A DNA stretch of 23,273 nucleotides, taken from contig JAPFFF010000412.1 in NCBI GenBank assembly GCA_039105265.1, positions 1 through 23,273 of the forward strand, in the 5' to 3' direction. This DNA comes from Tritrichomonas musculus. Lineage: Eukaryota > Parabasalia > Tritrichomonadida > Tritrichomonadidae. The position numbers and the translations under genes are program-made. Every line of letters starts with the position of its first letter. Within the stretch, counting starts at the first letter, position 1. This document shows positions 1 through 7,350 of the stretch, in pieces. Below the pieces are notes generated by a model. It worked only from the letters and a program-made list of their open reading frames with translations. It did not search any database and had not been told where the DNA came from.

Positions 1-129
1 GGAAAGTTTGATAAGATGATTCACATATTGTCGATATATAAACAACTATTTAATGATATTGAATCGATTAAAATACAATTAAAGCAAATCGGTGAAAGAA
101 TCAAATCAGCTGAACAAATGACTTTGTAA
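1..129 (+). CDS. C-terminal end of an unrecognised protein (starts before the window)
   Basis: The first reading frame is open from base 1 to a TAA at 127-129, giving 42 residues that end in SAEQMTL. The residues are a mix of Ile, Leu, Lys and Gln at heptad-like spacing (for example ESIKIQLKQIGERIK), which suggests a coiled coil or amphipathic helix. The start lies outside the window. No family is recognisable from such a short piece. It ends one base before the first copy of a 41-bp repeat and 68 bases before an HNH endonuclease gene, so it is probably the last part of a structural or accessory gene of an older Polinton-type element. That assignment is inference. Confidence 0.5.
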   Translation, partial: GKFDKMIHILSIYKQLFNDIESIKIQLKQIGERIKSAEQMTL

Positions 130-130
130 A

Positions 131-171
131 TGAATCATTGAATGACTCATCATTAATGTTGTTTTATTTTT
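131..171 (+). repeat. 41-bp exact direct repeat, left copy
   Basis: This 41-base stretch is identical to 841-881. It begins two bases after the stop codon of the gene ending at 129. It contains several TCATT/TCATC words (Initiator-like) and ends in a T-rich tract. The two copies bracket the HNH gene at 198-839 with a period of 710 bp. Confidence 0.9.
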
Positions 172-189
172 GATTTTGATTTTTTATTT

Positions 190-195
190 TCATTA
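190..195 (+). promoter_or_regulatory. Trichomonad-type Initiator for the HNH gene at 198
   Basis: TCATTA matches the known T. vaginalis Initiator TCA(+1)Y(T/A). The predicted first transcribed base is A192, giving a 6-nt leader, within the very short leaders usual for this organism. It supports the ATG at 198. Confidence 0.6.
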
Positions 196-197
196 AA

Positions 198-839
198 ATG
201 AGTCAACCAGTTGAACAAGCTAACAATGAATCAGTTGTTGAATTTGTTCCTTTGCTCAACTTTGAAGCTGATTATGAAATATTAAATCAATACCCTTTCA
301 CCATTAGGAAGAAATCAAATAAAAGAGTATTGAAAGAAAGTGTCAATAAACTTAGTGGATATATAGATGTTAATTTGAATCAAAAAATATATTTGAAACA
401 TCGATTAATAGCTCTTCAATTCCTTCCAAATGATGACCCAATTAATAATGATGTCATTGACCATATCAATCATGATAAAACTGATAACCATTTGAATAAC
501 CTTAGATGGTGTTCATCGTCAGCCAATCAATATAATAAATCTAATTATAAAAGTGTTCAATATGAATTCATTGATGATATACCTAATGATTCAATGATGA
601 TTGATTTCTATGAAACAAAGACTGCAAGAAGAGAGTTTGAATCAAATAAATACTATTATTATCATGATGAAACCAATAATGAAGACATATTTTATGGAAG
701 AATCACTGATAATGTTTATAAAGTTCTTCATCATAATATAGCATATTCAGGAAATGAATATGTCAATCTTCGTGATATCAATAATAAAGTAGTTGGTTTG
801 ATGATTAACAAATTCAAACATCAACATGATTTACTTTAA
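198..839 (+). CDS. HNH homing-type endonuclease
   Basis: The 213-residue protein belongs to the HNH family that is abundant in trichomonad genomes. The family block runs from about residue 25 (DYEILNQYPFTIRKKSN) through LKHRLIALQF and PNDDP to the HNH core at 87-104 (IDHINHDKTDNHLNNLRW), where His and Asn residues would bind the metal. Residues 120-213 are Asn- and Tyr-rich with no recognised domain. Family members nick or cut DNA, and many spread as homing genes; activity here is inferred. The start is supported by an Initiator six bases upstream. The gene is bracketed by two exact 41-bp repeats, as if it arrived as a unit or by a local duplication. A related but shorter copy lies at 4100-4435. 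Confidence 0.8.
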   Translation: MSQPVEQANNESVVEFVPLLNFEADYEILNQYPFTIRKKSNKRVLKESVNKLSGYIDVNLNQKIYLKHRLIALQFLPNDDPINNDVIDHINHDKTDNHLNNLRWCSSSANQYNKSNYKSVQYEFIDDIPNDSMMIDFYETKTARREFESNKYYYYHDETNNEDIFYGRITDNVYKVLHHNIAYSGNEYVNLRDINNKVVGLMINKFKHQHDLL

Positions 840-840
840 T

Positions 841-881
841 TGAATCATTGAATGACTCATCATTAATGTTGTTTTATTTTT
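841..881 (+). repeat. 41-bp exact direct repeat, right copy
   Basis: Identical to 131-171, and like it begins two bases after a TAA stop (here that of the HNH gene). A short open stretch starting with an ATG at 888 follows it, but closes after eight codons. Confidence 0.9.
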
Positions 882-1408
882 ATTCAAATGTCTTTAAACC
901 GTGCACGTAAGTAGTAATGATATGTGCGACGTGTATACCGGATAATTTTGGCACACCTTGCCCCACCCAACCATGCGGCGCACCTAGCTCAGGTATGCAA
1001 AAATCGGGTGTGATACTCATTATAGTTTTTACCGTTGTTACCATTACCGAACATACATAATTTAAATAATTTTCTGAAATCCACAGCAAACTCCCCCAAA
1101 AACCCTACCACATCTACAAATACAAATTTCTGAATTTTGGGCTATCTACCTTACATAGAAGATTACAACACTCGCAATAGGCAATCTACAATTTCACATT
1201 TTAAATTTTACATGATGAAACACGAAAAACTGACCTTCCTAAGATAGGTGCACAAACATGAAAACCCTAGAACGATTTTTGCAAAAAATAATATTCACAA
1301 ATGATGTTCAGAGATGAAGCTCAAACATGAAACACAAAACATGAAAATCATAATTTTAATATTTTTATTATTTTTATTTTTATTCTTACATAAACATCCA
1401 AACTCACA
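882..1408. other. Gene-free stretch of 527 bp, possible element terminus or junction
   Basis: I see no convincing gene here. The first 120 bases or so are unusually GC-rich for this window (GCACACC, CCCCACCC, GCGGCGCACC), then composition returns to AT-rich. The word AAACATGAAA recurs at about 1255 and 1324, with a close variant in between. A T-rich tract (about 1355-1384) precedes the polymerase copy at 1409. This may hold the terminal repeat of one older element and the leader of the next, but the partner repeat is not in the window. A leftward open frame at 880-1089 is probably chance. Confidence 0.4.
1404..1408 (+). promoter_or_regulatory. Initiator-like TCACA before the polymerase copy
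   Basis: TCACA fits the Initiator TCA(+1)Y(T/A) and touches the ATG at 1409, which would leave a 3-nt leader. Confidence 0.4.
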
Positions 1409-3500
1409 ATGACAAAAATAATTCCAACATCAGCATTTGATTTACCACAAGAAACATTAACGAAGATTATTACAATTCTGAACACAAAATTACATGCGAA
1501 CATAAATTTAGATTCAGAAGACAGAGAACAAAATATAACAAACTTATGTAAGTATCTTAATGAAAACGCAGCTTTTGATATTCTCTTTGACTCTGAACTT
1601 GAAACCGAAGATATAATGCCAGATGAGACTCTTGGCGAAGTTGATATCAATAATTATGTTGAAGAAATTCTCAAACAAAGAACAAAACAAATAGAAGAAA
1701 ACATAGAAATTGCAAAGAAAACTATAAATAGTGTTCTGGAGCAAATTAATACTGAACCTGAAAATCAAGAATTATATGAGTATCTAGAGAAAAATGGGAG
1801 TAACTTCAAAAGCAAACACAAAGATTTCCTCATCATCAACTTTCCTTATGATTTCGACAGAGCTGTAGCAGCTTTACAAGAATATGATTATCCAGAAATA
1901 TTTGTAAAAGAGAGATATGATCATGGTGAGCCTATAGTTACATACTACTTCAACGAAATTTCATCTTTGGAAAACATATACGAATCTCTGTACAAAGTTT
2001 ACAAAGATGAACTAAAACCTTTTAAAATTCACTTTCAGTTATCAGGTATCTTTGAAACAAGTACCTTTGACTTCGAAACTTATGAAGAAAAATATGATTA
2101 TGAGGCTAGAGAGATAAGATGGCAGAATTATAAATCTGCAATTCCAATAATAGTAAAAGATGAAAGAAACTTGGAAGAATGTAAAATGTATATAGAAACT
2201 GTGCTCAACAGCTATGAAACAACTTCATCAAATAACAAACTTACTATAGTACACTCAATTTCATTTACAGTTTCAAGAATGAGAAAGGTTACAGGCCATA
2301 TCAAAAATCTTCCACAAATTTTCAAGAACAACAACAATTATATTATTGTAGATGATGAAGATGATAATTTATGTTGGTATAGATTTCTGGCTTGCTGTTT
2401 GTACCCAGAACTCACAAATCCTGAAAGTCAAAGAAAGAGTAAAAATATGGTCTACACTATTGAACATCGTACCAAGCGTGCCAAGAAGCTCCTTTTAGAA
2501 GAACATAACATAACATACACAACAAAAATACCAAATTATGGAAAAACAATTCTAGCTCAGTTTCAAGGTTCAACGACAGAAGATATGATGAAATCAGCAG
2601 AGAAACATAAAATCAATGTTAACATTTATGAGTACAATAATGATGAACAATATGATTTACAGGAACAATGGTATTTCAACGAAGAATATCCAACATTTTC
2701 TGCACTCTTGTTTGCCAAAGATAGAATTTTACATATAATGTTCATCAAAGATGCTGAGAAACTTACCGCAATTCATGTTTGTCCAAAATGTAAGTCTTAT
2801 GTTCATTATGGTCACAGCAATCTAAAAAGATTTGAAGATCATATCAAACATTGTGATGGAAAGTTCAAAAAACAATTTGTACCTAACAAAGAAGCTCTAC
2901 CATACTGCCCACATATCTTAAACAACACTGTCTATGAATACTGTCTCGCTCATGATCTAGAATGGAAGCCAAACATATATTATATGACTTATGATTTTGA
3001 AACTATGGAGCAAGTTGTAAATGAAGAAGCTGGCAAATCTACTTTTATAAACTCAAAACTCATACCACTCTCAGTTTCATCATGTGTGAAGTCTGCTTCT
3101 GGACTTACAACAAAGAACTTTAGCTTAAGAGATAGCAAAGATTTTATTCCACTTTGGTTAAATTGGCTTTTTGAAGAATCTTTGTTAATTTACGAAGATA
3201 AGCTAAAATATTCCTGTGTGCCAGAGAATATAGATCCAAATATTAATACTATTACTGTATTTGGCTTTAATTCTTCTAGGTTTGACAGTAATTTGTTCAA
3301 GAAATATTTAAACATGGAACACTGGAGTATAGATTCTACAAGTATTATAGGAACCTTATCATCTTTAAAACAATTTATACTCACTTCTTCTAAATATCAT
3401 ACTTCTTTAAGATTTATAGATGCACAAGCTTTTGTGGCAGGAGGAACATTAAAACAATTTGGAGTGGATTTTGGAGGGCAGGAGAACAGTGTAAAATAGT
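1409..3500 (+). mobile_element. Older Polinton/Maverick fragment: incomplete protein-primed DNA polymerase B
   Basis: An open stretch of 696 residues covers the front part of a Polinton-type protein-primed DNA polymerase B. In order it shows an OTU-like segment (DNLCWYRFLACC near residue 322, with LHIMFIKD downstream), a zinc-finger-like pair (CPKC at 458-461, then H-x-x-x-H-C), the exonuclease motif I YDFE (D529) and exonuclease motif II NSSRFD (621-626). The copy is incomplete: the polymerase part is not in the window. Its right limit coincides with the probable left end of the main element at about 3501, which fits insertion of one element into another. It is clearly a different lineage from the polymerase at 16823. 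It should be read as a fossil, older than the element on its right. Confidence 0.75.
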
Positions 3501-3536
3501 AGTATATACGAGTCGGTTTCCGCTGGGGCTGGCACC
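3498..3536. repeat. Left arm of an imperfect inverted repeat, probable terminus of the main element
   Basis: AGTAG, TACGAG and GGGGCTGGCACC occur here in order and reappear in reverse complement at 3704-3733 (5/5, 6/6 and 11/12 matches, with different gaps). The sequence from 3501 starts AGTATATA, which resembles the 5'-AG start reported for Polinton ends. A weak hairpin (ACGAGT at 3508-3513 with ACTCGT at 3553-3558) overlaps it. This could be the left end of the main element or one end of a small 240-bp unit. Confidence 0.5.
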
Positions 3537-3561
3537 CCACGCGTCAACACGAACTCGTCAT

Positions 3562-3620
3562 AAAAGAAAAAGAAAAGAAAAGAAAAAGAAAAGAAAAGAA
3601 AAAAGAAAAAAAGAAAAAAA
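3562..3620 (+). repeat. Pure purine tract, (AAAAG)n-like
   Basis: Fifty-nine consecutive bases are only A or G, mostly repeats of AAAAG and AAAAAG. It lies inside the GC-rich terminal stretch of the main element. Confidence 0.95.
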
Positions 3621-3643
3621 TATTCTTGTTCTCACTACTGCTC

Positions 3644-3709
3644 CCCATCAATGAAACGGCACAGGTACCCCACCCCACAACCGCCCATCTATGAAACGGC
3701 ACAGGTACC
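3644..3709 (+). repeat. Tandem pair of 26-bp repeats with 40-bp period
   Basis: The 26 bases at 3644-3669 recur at 3684-3709 with one difference. Both carry ATGAAACGGCACAGGTACC. They sit between the purine tract and the right inverted-repeat arm, and may be terminal iterons. Confidence 0.9.
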
Positions 3710-3733
3710 AGCCCCGAGAATCTCGTACCTACT
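3704..3733. repeat. Right arm of the imperfect inverted repeat
   Basis: GGTACCAGCCCC, CTCGTA and CTACT are the reverse complement of blocks at 3498-3536. It also holds the short palindrome CGAGA-A-TCTCG at 3715-3725. Confidence 0.6.
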
Positions 3734-3758
3734 ACAACAAAAATTAAAATAAAAGAAG

Positions 3759-4058
3759 TTAGATTTTACTAAGTAGTTCTTCTATATGAGGTAGTTCAGC
3801 ATTAGTTTGAACACCTACATCCCAAAGGTCTTCAGTTTGAACACCTATCTCTTTATATTCATAGGGAATAAAATGACACTCTGTCACTATAAACATTTCT
3901 TCTTCTTCTTCTTGATGTTCCTTATAGTTTTTATACAAGCCCACTCGCTTTTTTTTCTTTGGGAACTTGGTAATGTTTCTTTCTTTGTCATCAAGAGGAT
4001 AATGACGAGGTTCATTATTATCAATTCTATCAACAATGATTTTCCCCCACTTGTTCAT
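3759..4058 (-). CDS. Small accessory protein with two LC8-like GVQT motifs
   Basis: I do not recognise a family. The frame is open to 4115, but I choose the ATG at 4058: it follows a T-rich leader, has two Initiators (TCATT) just upstream, and avoids overlap with the divergent HNH gene at 4100. The protein has 99 residues: a basic part (KFPKKKKR), an acidic run of five Glu, and a C-terminal segment EIGVQTEDLWDVGVQTNAEL. The two GVQT copies are ten residues apart (codons at 3834-3845 and 3804-3815), resembling tandem binding sites for the dynein light chain LC8. A role in binding that host protein is inference. Confidence 0.65.
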   Translation of the reverse strand: MNKWGKIIVDRIDNNEPRHYPLDDKERNITKFPKKKKRVGLYKNYKEHQEEEEEMFIVTECHFIPYEYKEIGVQTEDLWDVGVQTNAELPHIEELLSKI

Positions 4059-4068
4059 ACGAAAATAA

Positions 4069-4079
4069 AAATGAAATGA
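4069..4079 (-). promoter_or_regulatory. Two adjacent Initiators for the leftward gene at 4058
   Basis: On the minus strand TCATT occurs at 4070-4074 and 4075-4079. The nearer one would give a leader of 14 nt. It forms a divergent pair with the Initiator at 4081-4086. Confidence 0.55.
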
Positions 4080-4080
4080 A

Positions 4081-4086
4081 TCATTT
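4081..4086 (+). promoter_or_regulatory. Initiator for the HNH gene at 4100
   Basis: TCATTT fits TCA(+1)Y(T/A); A4083 as first base gives a 17-nt leader to the ATG at 4100. Confidence 0.6.
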
Positions 4087-4099
4087 AAAAAGTGAGTAA

Positions 4100-4435
4100 A
4101 TGTCATTTGTGCCACTCAAAGGCTTTACTAACGACTATGAGATACTGAATAGGTACCCCTTTACTATAAGACGTAAGAGTAATCATTTTATATGCAAAGA
4201 TGCAAAACATATAAAGGGGTATATACGAGTATGTCTAAATGGCAACTACTACTTGAAACATGTACTTATAGCAAGACAGTTCATACCTAATGATGACCCA
4301 CAACATAAAATAGAGGTAGACCATATCAATAGGAATAGGGCTGACTACCATCTAAGCAACTTAAGATGGATAACCCCAACTGATAGTAACTATAACAGGG
4401 ATATGCCCAAAATTATAAATGCGAGGGCAGATTAG
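4100..4435 (+). CDS. HNH homing-type endonuclease, short form
   Basis: This 111-residue protein is the same family as the gene at 198. It starts almost directly with the family block (DYEILNRYPFTIRRKSN from residue 12), followed by YLKHVLIARQFIPNDDP and the HNH core at 73-90 (VDHINRNRADYHLSNLRW). It lacks the 100-residue tail of the other copy and ends soon after the core. The expected job is DNA nicking or cutting, possibly in element replication, integration or spread; this is inferred from the family. It has an Initiator 17 nt upstream. Its last 23 bases overlap the convergent small gene at 4413-4676. Confidence 0.8.
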   Translation: MSFVPLKGFTNDYEILNRYPFTIRRKSNHFICKDAKHIKGYIRVCLNGNYYLKHVLIARQFIPNDDPQHKIEVDHINRNRADYHLSNLRWITPTDSNYNRDMPKIINARAD

Positions 4436-4676
4436 ATATTTGGTACTCTAAGAACTCAAAGGCAAAATGTTCTATTTGGTCGATAAATTCCAAATCACCA
4501 TCTTTCATCATTACACCAAGAAATTCAGGTTCGAAATACTCAGCAGCTAACTCTTTTATCTTATTAATTAAAATATTACATACTCCCTCATTAGTCTCAC
4601 ATCTATAATCATAGAGGTAAGATACTATTTTATAGAGGATATATATACGCTCTTTTATGGTCATGAAATAAGCCAT
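4413..4676 (-). CDS. Small helical protein, unknown function
   Basis: An 87-residue protein starting MAYFMTIKERIYILYKIVSYLYDY, predicted mostly helical with an acidic second half (EPEFLGVMMKDGDLEFIDQIEHFAFEFLEY). No family is recognised. Support comes from its length, an Initiator (TCATTT at 4695-4700 on the minus strand, 22-nt leader) and its place in the left-end cluster of small genes. It is divergent from the protease gene at 4744 and its end overlaps that of the HNH gene by 23 bp. It may be an early accessory protein. Confidence 0.6.
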   Translation of the reverse strand: MAYFMTIKERIYILYKIVSYLYDYRCETNEGVCNILINKIKELAAEYFEPEFLGVMMKDGDLEFIDQIEHFAFEFLEYQISNLPSHL

Positions 4677-4694
4677 TTATACAGAAATAAAAAA

Positions 4695-4700
4695 AAATGA
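4695..4700 (-). promoter_or_regulatory. Initiator for the small gene at 4676
   Basis: TCATTT on the minus strand, followed by a T-run and a 22-nt leader to the ATG. The distance is slightly longer than usual. Confidence 0.45.
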
Positions 4701-4743
4701 AATAAACAACATCTTCTTCTTCTTTCTTTTATTTGATTTTTAA

Positions 4744-6315
4744 ATGACAAGTGATGTAGGTACACAAACTAAACCTAACAATAAAATACAACTACTACAA
4801 GGTACTATTAAATTTCGACCTAAACTAGTTGATAGAGATGTTGCAAGATTAACAAGAGGTTTGGGTCAAACTATATGGAAGTTCTCTAATAATCAAATAA
4901 ATCTACAAAAATTATATGAGACATATTTAAATACTAGTATAGCTTTTAAAGACGTACTTGAATTTGCTAATAGACTCAAGAGAGAGAAACCAAGAGCAAA
5001 ATTTACAGGTTGTGTGTTTGCTATTAAGAAAAATCAAGATGATAAAGATGAACATGGGCATTACATAACAGTATTAAAGCCATATCAATATACTCTCCAA
5101 GAATCAGATCAAGGTATATTAACAGAGATAAAATTACATTATGATATTATCAACATAAGGATATCTCGAATGAAGACTGAGGAGGAAAAACAAGCAGCTA
5201 GAGAACTGAGAGAGCAGATGAAAGAAAGAACATTGAAAAGTGATAAGAAAGAATATAAAACTAGAGGTATTCAAACAGATGATATACCAGAATTGGCTCC
5301 ATTACCCAGACCTCCAACTTTAAATCGAAATGATTATCATCTTAACCTTAGGAAAATCGGTAGGAACCGACCCACAAATGTTGAGCCACCAACAAGGGAT
5401 CAAAATCAAAACAGAATTCAACTTTTACTTCAAAGTAGTACAAATTTAGACGAGGATGATAGACCTAAGAAAAAATCAAAACAACATAAGAAAAAATCCA
5501 AACGACCTCGTTCACCTTCACCTCCACCTCCTCCTCCTTCTCATTCACCTCCACCTCCACCACCTCCTCCTCCTTCATCACCACCTCCACAGTTTCCATC
5601 ATCACATACCTCTCGAGGTACTAGTCCTCCTCCAAGAGAACCCCGTATGACACCACAGAAGACAGGAGAGTTTACAGTAGACCAAAGACGTCATAAAATT
5701 CATGATTGGAGGAGTTTAGTCAATGATGAAAATATAGAAGAAGATGTTATTGATGACTACTTGAAACTTCTATATAACAAAGGAAAGAGATTGAATAAAC
5801 AACCTGGTCAAAATGAAGCAGAGTTTGATAAAAAGAAAATATTGGTTGTACCTACTGCATTTTATACCCTCCTTTCTATGGCATATGAGACTAATGATAT
5901 GGAAAAAATACATGAACTGATGAAAAGTCCTATCTCAGGTAAACAGTCATTTACACATTTCGATAAAGTATTTGTCCCCATTTGCTCAGATGGAGAACAT
6001 TGGGTTTTATGTATTGTTCGATATCCAAAGAAAATAATCGAATGCTATGACTCTGAGAATAAGTCAATGGCACCAGAGGTAAAGACACTTAATAAGTGGA
6101 TCAATATTTCAGGAACAGGTAAGTTAAAAGCAAAATATTATGATGTACCTAGTCAAAGGAATAACAAGGATTGTGGAGTGTTTCTAATGGAATCTTGTCG
6201 TACCTTTTTGCATGAAGGAAATGGTAAGTTTAAACAACGCAATATACCAGATATTAGAAAGAGAATACTTCGAGAACTTCAAAACAATGAATTAGAAACA
6301 GGTGTTGTATATTAA
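4744..6315 (+). CDS. Ulp1/adenain-like cysteine protease (maturation protease)
   Basis: The C-terminal third of this 523-residue protein is a C48-type cysteine protease: H419 in GEHWVLCIVR, D436 in ECYDSEN, Q471 in VPSQRNN and C477 in KDCGVFLMES give the His-Asp-Gln-Cys set in the right order and spacing. In Polintons and adenoviruses this enzyme cleaves capsid precursors. Here it has a very long N-terminal extension: residues 4-11 SDVGTQTKP, a region with GIQTD at 175-179, a Lys-rich stretch, and a proline-rich run at about 257-299. The two G-x-Q-T sites look like LC8-binding motifs. The ATG follows a T-rich leader (TTTTTAAATG) with no Initiator. It opens the packed rightward block, followed 24 bp later by the next gene. 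Confidence 0.85.
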   Translation: MTSDVGTQTKPNNKIQLLQGTIKFRPKLVDRDVARLTRGLGQTIWKFSNNQINLQKLYETYLNTSIAFKDVLEFANRLKREKPRAKFTGCVFAIKKNQDDKDEHGHYITVLKPYQYTLQESDQGILTEIKLHYDIINIRISRMKTEEEKQAARELREQMKERTLKSDKKEYKTRGIQTDDIPELAPLPRPPTLNRNDYHLNLRKIGRNRPTNVEPPTRDQNQNRIQLLLQSSTNLDEDDRPKKKSKQHKKKSKRPRSPSPPPPPPSHSPPPPPPPPPSSPPPQFPSSHTSRGTSPPPREPRMTPQKTGEFTVDQRRHKIHDWRSLVNDENIEEDVIDDYLKLLYNKGKRLNKQPGQNEAEFDKKKILVVPTAFYTLLSMAYETNDMEKIHELMKSPISGKQSFTHFDKVFVPICSDGEHWVLCIVRYPKKIIECYDSENKSMAPEVKTLNKWINISGTGKLKAKYYDVPSQRNNKDCGVFLMESCRTFLHEGNGKFKQRNIPDIRKRILRELQNNELETGVVY

Positions 6316-6339
6316 TAAAGACTTTTTATTCAACTCGAA

Positions 6340-7344
6340 ATGGAATTACCACCAAGTGTTAACACTTTATATCCTAATCGAGATAATATAGTTAATGATG
6401 GTAATACACCTCTTCCAATCGAAACAGCCTACTTCCTTGAGGATGCTCAACATGATAAAGCTAAGTTTAATAGGTATTGGTTTAATTTCCCACCAGAATG
6501 GTCAACTGCAAACAAAGGGGAATCTATTGTTGGTGTTCGTTCAGCGCATATCATTAAGAGAAGACGCAAATTAGAATTTAATGTGACTATATTTAAAGTA
6601 CAAAAATCCTACTTTGTTTTACATGGAGGAAATATAAACGACCCTATTTTAACTCAAGAACTAGTTGATAAATTCTACCAGGACGAGCTCAAAGTAGAAT
6701 ATGAAAAAGAGCCTACTTGGAAATGGATAGCAAATTTTGATGTTATTGATTGGGTGTCAGAGGAAGGGGACTTAAGAGGGTTCTTTGATGCTGTCAACAC
6801 CGCGATGAAATCTTGGATAGCTATGCATGGACAATATGGAAATGCATTTTCCCAAAATGATTCATTAATTGCATATCGAGATATACAAACAGATGGATAT
6901 TATGATAAAGATGGTTTTCATGAAATTATATATACCAAAAATAATGATAATATAGAGGAAGATTCAAGCCAATTTATCAATTTTTTCCAAATTGGTGATT
7001 GGAATGAGGACTTTGCAGATGTGTTTAATATAGGCACAGGAGCTTATCAAAATAACCCTAAGAAGTATTCAACTTTAAGTAAGAGGTTGGTATTTGATAA
7101 TGTATGGGACAGACATCCATGTAAAATATATTCATCTATTGGTGAACAAGCATTGCATAACTATATTGGAGATAGTGATGTTGAATATAGTCCTATTAAG
7201 TACTTCAAGTTAAACTCAATGGACCAAAGGTTTTGGATAGACTTCTATAGTGATGCACATTATAATTGTCCAACCAAACTACCTCCTAAAGATTCATTTG
7301 TTATCGAAATGCAATTCCTTCAATACGATAAGATGTTTATTTAA
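6340..7344 (+). CDS. Putative minor capsid (penton-type) protein
   Basis: A 334-residue protein rich in beta-type sequence, without a catalytic motif. The N-terminal part includes FNFPPEWSTANKGESIVGVR and alternating hydrophobic strands. The C-terminal part contains KIYSSIGEQALHNYIG and, further on, FWIDFYSDAHYNCP and DSFVIEMQFL, which look like closing strands of a jelly roll. The IYS-x-IGEQ signature recurs in the protein at 20100-20840, so the two are probably related minor capsid proteins. Its place between protease and integrase in the virion block fits. A RDIQTDG segment resembles an LC8 site but probably lies in a folded region. The specific call of penton is inference. Confidence 0.55.
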   Translation: MELPPSVNTLYPNRDNIVNDGNTPLPIETAYFLEDAQHDKAKFNRYWFNFPPEWSTANKGESIVGVRSAHIIKRRRKLEFNVTIFKVQKSYFVLHGGNINDPILTQELVDKFYQDELKVEYEKEPTWKWIANFDVIDWVSEEGDLRGFFDAVNTAMKSWIAMHGQYGNAFSQNDSLIAYRDIQTDGYYDKDGFHEIIYTKNNDNIEEDSSQFINFFQIGDWNEDFADVFNIGTGAYQNNPKKYSTLSKRLVFDNVWDRHPCKIYSSIGEQALHNYIGDSDVEYSPIKYFKLNSMDQRFWIDFYSDAHYNCPTKLPPKDSFVIEMQFLQYDKMFI

Positions 7345-7350
7345 AAATAA

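Noticed and set aside
1-129. The tail at the left edge being the end of the large protein that leaves the right edge
   Set aside because: Nothing in the window links them; they lie more than 20 kb apart with different elements between. They could belong to the same family, but that cannot be shown here.
880-1089. Leftward open frame of 69 codons in the gene-free stretch
   Set aside because: No Initiator or T-rich leader, odd composition, no recognisable motif, and it overlaps the 41-bp repeat; probably chance.
3501-3560. Possible tRNA or small RNA in the GC-rich hairpin region
   Set aside because: No acceptor, D, anticodon or T-loop arrangement can be laid out; stems are only 5-6 bp.
3807-4079. 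Rightward open frame of 90 codons, Phe- and Ile-rich
   Set aside because: It is the opposite strand of the small gene at 3759-4058; its Phe run simply mirrors the Glu run.
3501-4230. Word GTATATACGAG at about 3502 and again near 4220 as a possible repeat
   Set aside because: The second is ordinary coding sequence of the HNH gene and the flanks do not match; likely chance.
5456-5650. His/Leu-rich frame inside the protease gene
   Set aside because: It is an out-of-frame reading of the proline-rich codons.
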